A stretch of 31,214 nt of DNA from UMGS1696 sp964558485 (lineage in GTDB: Bacteria; Bacillota; Clostridia; Oscillospirales; CAG-272). Position numbers and translations under genes: made by a program. This document shows, piece by piece, positions 29,764 through 31,214 of the stretch. The notes beneath the pieces are model-generated. The model was given only the letters and a program-made list of their open reading frames with translations. It did no database searches and was not told where the DNA came from. Every line of letters starts with the position of its first letter. Position 1 is the stretch's first letter. The stretch lies in contig CAZLED010000026.1 of assembly GCA_964558485.1 (NCBI GenBank), positions 1 to 31,214 of the forward strand, given 5' to 3'.

Positions 29764-30522
29764 TCACCGTACCGGCGTCATCCAGACCTTGCCGGTACCA
29801 CGGTATACATTCACCAGGCCTTCGCCGGAGGCCGCTGAGCCAATGAGCGATTTCCCGGAGCGCTCTACCGTGAATTCCAGACTGCCACTCCAGGCAATGG
29901 CCAGGTTGCCGTCGATCTTCAATACGTCGTCCTGTAAGGTGATCTCGATCAGCTCCTCACGGGGACAGGGGCATTCCAGACACAGGATCCCATTGCCGGA
30001 GATGCCCAGATTGAACAGCCCTTCGTTCCCGGCAATGGCAGAGGACAGATTGCTTCGTGCCACTGCTCGCTGCTTCAGAGATGCGTCACAGGCCAGGAAC
30101 AGACCGTCGTCCAGCACGATGGAGCCATTCCATTCGGCAACATCCACCAGCAGCAGATGCTTGTAGGTGGGTTCCAACACCAAGAGCCCCGTACCGGTGT
30201 ATTCCGGTTTGATGGCAGATTCGCCGGTCACAGAACCACGCAATGCCTTGCCCAGCAGGTCGCTGACCCCTTTGACACCGGTGGTGGCCTGCACATCGCC
30301 TACCATCCACTGCATGGCACCGGATTGGGTGAGCACATCGGACTGCCGCAGGTCACACAGCACCTGTCTGCGCCGTACGCCCATCTGGCTGCAAAAATAC
30401 GCATTCTGTGCTTCACCGGCTGTGACGCTCAGGTCTCGCAGGTATTCGATGACGGTGAAGGCACCCTTTTGTTCCAGTACACGAATGTCATCATTGTTTA
30501 GAAAATTGTTGATTTGATACAT
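29764..30522 (-). CDS. AIM24-family protein
   Basis: This 252-residue all-beta protein of the AIM24 family (TIGR00266-like relatives) has FCSQMGVRRRQVLCDLRQSD near the start. Gly-rich strands follow (MVGDVQATTGVKG, GTGLLVLEPTYKHLLLVDV, IAGNEGLFNLGISGNGILCL), and it ends GEGLVNVYRGTGKVWMTPVR, the usual C-terminal signature. There is no signal peptide or membrane segment. The cellular role in bacteria is unknown. ATG 30522 is preceded by AAAGGA that overlaps the stop codon of the glycosidase-like gene (TGAAAGGA), so the two are probably translated in a coupled way. No clear terminator follows. Confidence 0.85.
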   Translation of the reverse strand: MYQINNFLNNDDIRVLEQKGAFTVIEYLRDLSVTAGEAQNAYFCSQMGVRRRQVLCDLRQSDVLTQSGAMQWMVGDVQATTGVKGVSDLLGKALRGSVTGESAIKPEYTGTGLLVLEPTYKHLLLVDVAEWNGSIVLDDGLFLACDASLKQRAVARSNLSSAIAGNEGLFNLGISGNGILCLECPCPREELIEITLQDDVLKIDGNLAIAWSGSLEFTVERSGKSLIGSAASGEGLVNVYRGTGKVWMTPVR

Positions 30523-30535
30523 ACTATAAGTCCTT

Positions 30536-31214
30536 TCAGTTCCCGGCTACGACCCCGGTTTTGTAGGTGAACACGCCGCTTTCGTCAGGCACGGCTTCTA
30601 AGAAGGTCAGCGTACCGGCATAGCCACCTTCCGGTTTGAATCCGGTGAAGAGCACCCGATCCTGCCAAACGGCCGCTTTGGGCACAGAATGACAGGGGAT
30701 CTTCGGGTCTGCCGGCGTCTGCCAATCGGTGAAGGGCTTGTCGGAGAACCGATATTGTCCCATGCCCTGGAGACTGAACACCAGATAATATTTCCCACGG
30801 CAAACAAAATAGTCCGAGCATTCCGGTTCGCCACTGCCGGCCGGTGCCACATAGATGGGCTCCTGTTCGCTCCAGCTTTCTCCATCGACAGAGGTCAGAT
30901 GGGCCAGACAGCCTCTGCCTTCTTTGACCAGCGTGGTGGTCACGAACATATGCAGCAGTCCATCGGCCCCTTCCACGATCTTGGGGTCACGGGCAGAGGC
31001 ACCGGTGTAGCGTTCGCTCAGGGTGAAGCCAAAATCCCTGTCCTTGGTGTAGTGGAATCCATCCACCGACACAGAACGTTTGATCGGTGCCGCAGAACCA
31101 TCAGACATACGCACGGTGTAATACAGGTATTCTTTTCCATTTCGTGGGATCCAGGAACCGGTACAGATGGAGCCTTCTGCCGGGTCATCGATCGCTACCA
31201 CCATGGGATGGATG
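30536..31214 (-). CDS. GH32/GH43-like five-bladed beta-propeller protein (partial, N-terminus beyond right edge)
   Basis: At least 226 C-terminal codons are seen, and the frame remains open to the right edge, so the Met at 31204 is probably internal. The repeats fit the five-bladed propeller superfamily of GH32, GH43, GH68 and related glycosidases or phosphorylases: IPRNGKEYLYYTVRMSDG, ASARDPKIVEGADGLLHMFV with the RDP motif, GECSD-like GSGEPECSDYFV with an acidic residue in a suitable place, and WQDRVLFTGFKPEGGYAG. The catalytic Asp of the first blade should be outside the window. It is the gene upstream of the AIM24-family gene in one operon. The exact family and whether it is secreted cannot be told from this part. 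Confidence 0.7.
   Translation of the reverse strand, partial: IHPMVVAIDDPAEGSICTGSWIPRNGKEYLYYTVRMSDGSAAPIKRSVSVDGFHYTKDRDFGFTLSERYTGASARDPKIVEGADGLLHMFVTTTLVKEGRGCLAHLTSVDGESWSEQEPIYVAPAGSGEPECSDYFVCRGKYYLVFSLQGMGQYRFSDKPFTDWQTPADPKIPCHSVPKAAVWQDRVLFTGFKPEGGYAGTLTFLEAVPDESGVFTYKTGVVAGN

Noticed and set aside
1..31214. CRISPR arrays, tRNA or rRNA genes, insertion sequences and prophage
   Set aside because: No regularly spaced repeats, cloverleaf or rRNA-like sequence, transposase, integrase or phage structural motifs were seen on either strand.

Overview
The window reads as chromosomal DNA of an anaerobic, spore-forming, GC-rich Firmicute, most likely Oscillospirales/Ruminococcaceae. This is inferred from gene content: a SpoVAF-type germination protein, a clostridial FeoB variant, a FolT gene behind a tetrahydrofolate riboswitch, a flavodiiron/flavin-reductase/rubredoxin fusion, GG-rich ribosome binding sites and sigma-A promoters with 17-bp spacers. 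No insertion sequence, phage, CRISPR array, rRNA or tRNA was seen. Gene density is high, and most transcription units have a recognisable promoter and a stem-loop terminator.

Layout, left part. An ABC exporter runs off the left edge (minus, TTG start). A lone spoVAF-like gene follows behind a near-perfect sigma-G promoter, then a short in-frame peptide remnant and a terminator. Next come pfkA, a LOG-family nucleosidase gene, and a convergent UDP-GlcNAc 2-epimerase gene sharing a bidirectional terminator with it. At 6.2-8.4 kb an ECF-type sigma factor is followed 1 nt later by a membrane protein whose extracellular part has GLUG-like repeats. It is probably the cognate anti-sigma factor or sensor. 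A lipoprotein gene with a perfect consensus promoter follows.

The 9.9-16.5 kb region is a carbohydrate locus: a cytoplasmic GH2 enzyme, a divergent AraC regulator, a secreted carbohydrate-binding protein with a sortase-like C-terminus, an intracellular GH28-like beta-helix protein and a small zinc-ribbon membrane protein. Between araC and the secreted-protein gene lie four bipartite direct repeats in two pairs, each pair spaced by 21 bp. This matches AraC-type operator architecture and predicts direct control of the secreted protein.

At 16.6-20.1 kb there is an AI-2E-family permease, then feoAB with an inverted repeat over its -10 box. At 20.2-24.6 kb, on the minus strand, is a four-gene unit: folT (folate uptake), folC (folate polyglutamylation), a lipoprotein, and a PurF-like protein lacking the glutaminase catalytic residues. 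It is preceded by a THF riboswitch, for which a complete Shine-Dalgarno sequestration switch can be drawn.

The right part has a D-lactate dehydrogenase, the four-domain flavodiiron protein (oxygen or NO detoxification), a MATE exporter, a conserved 79-residue protein, an AIM24-family protein and a partial five-bladed-propeller glycosidase-like gene running off the right edge. The most interesting items are the glutaminase-dead PurF in a folate-sensing operon, the riboswitch expression platform, the AraC operator array, and the sigma/GLUG pair.
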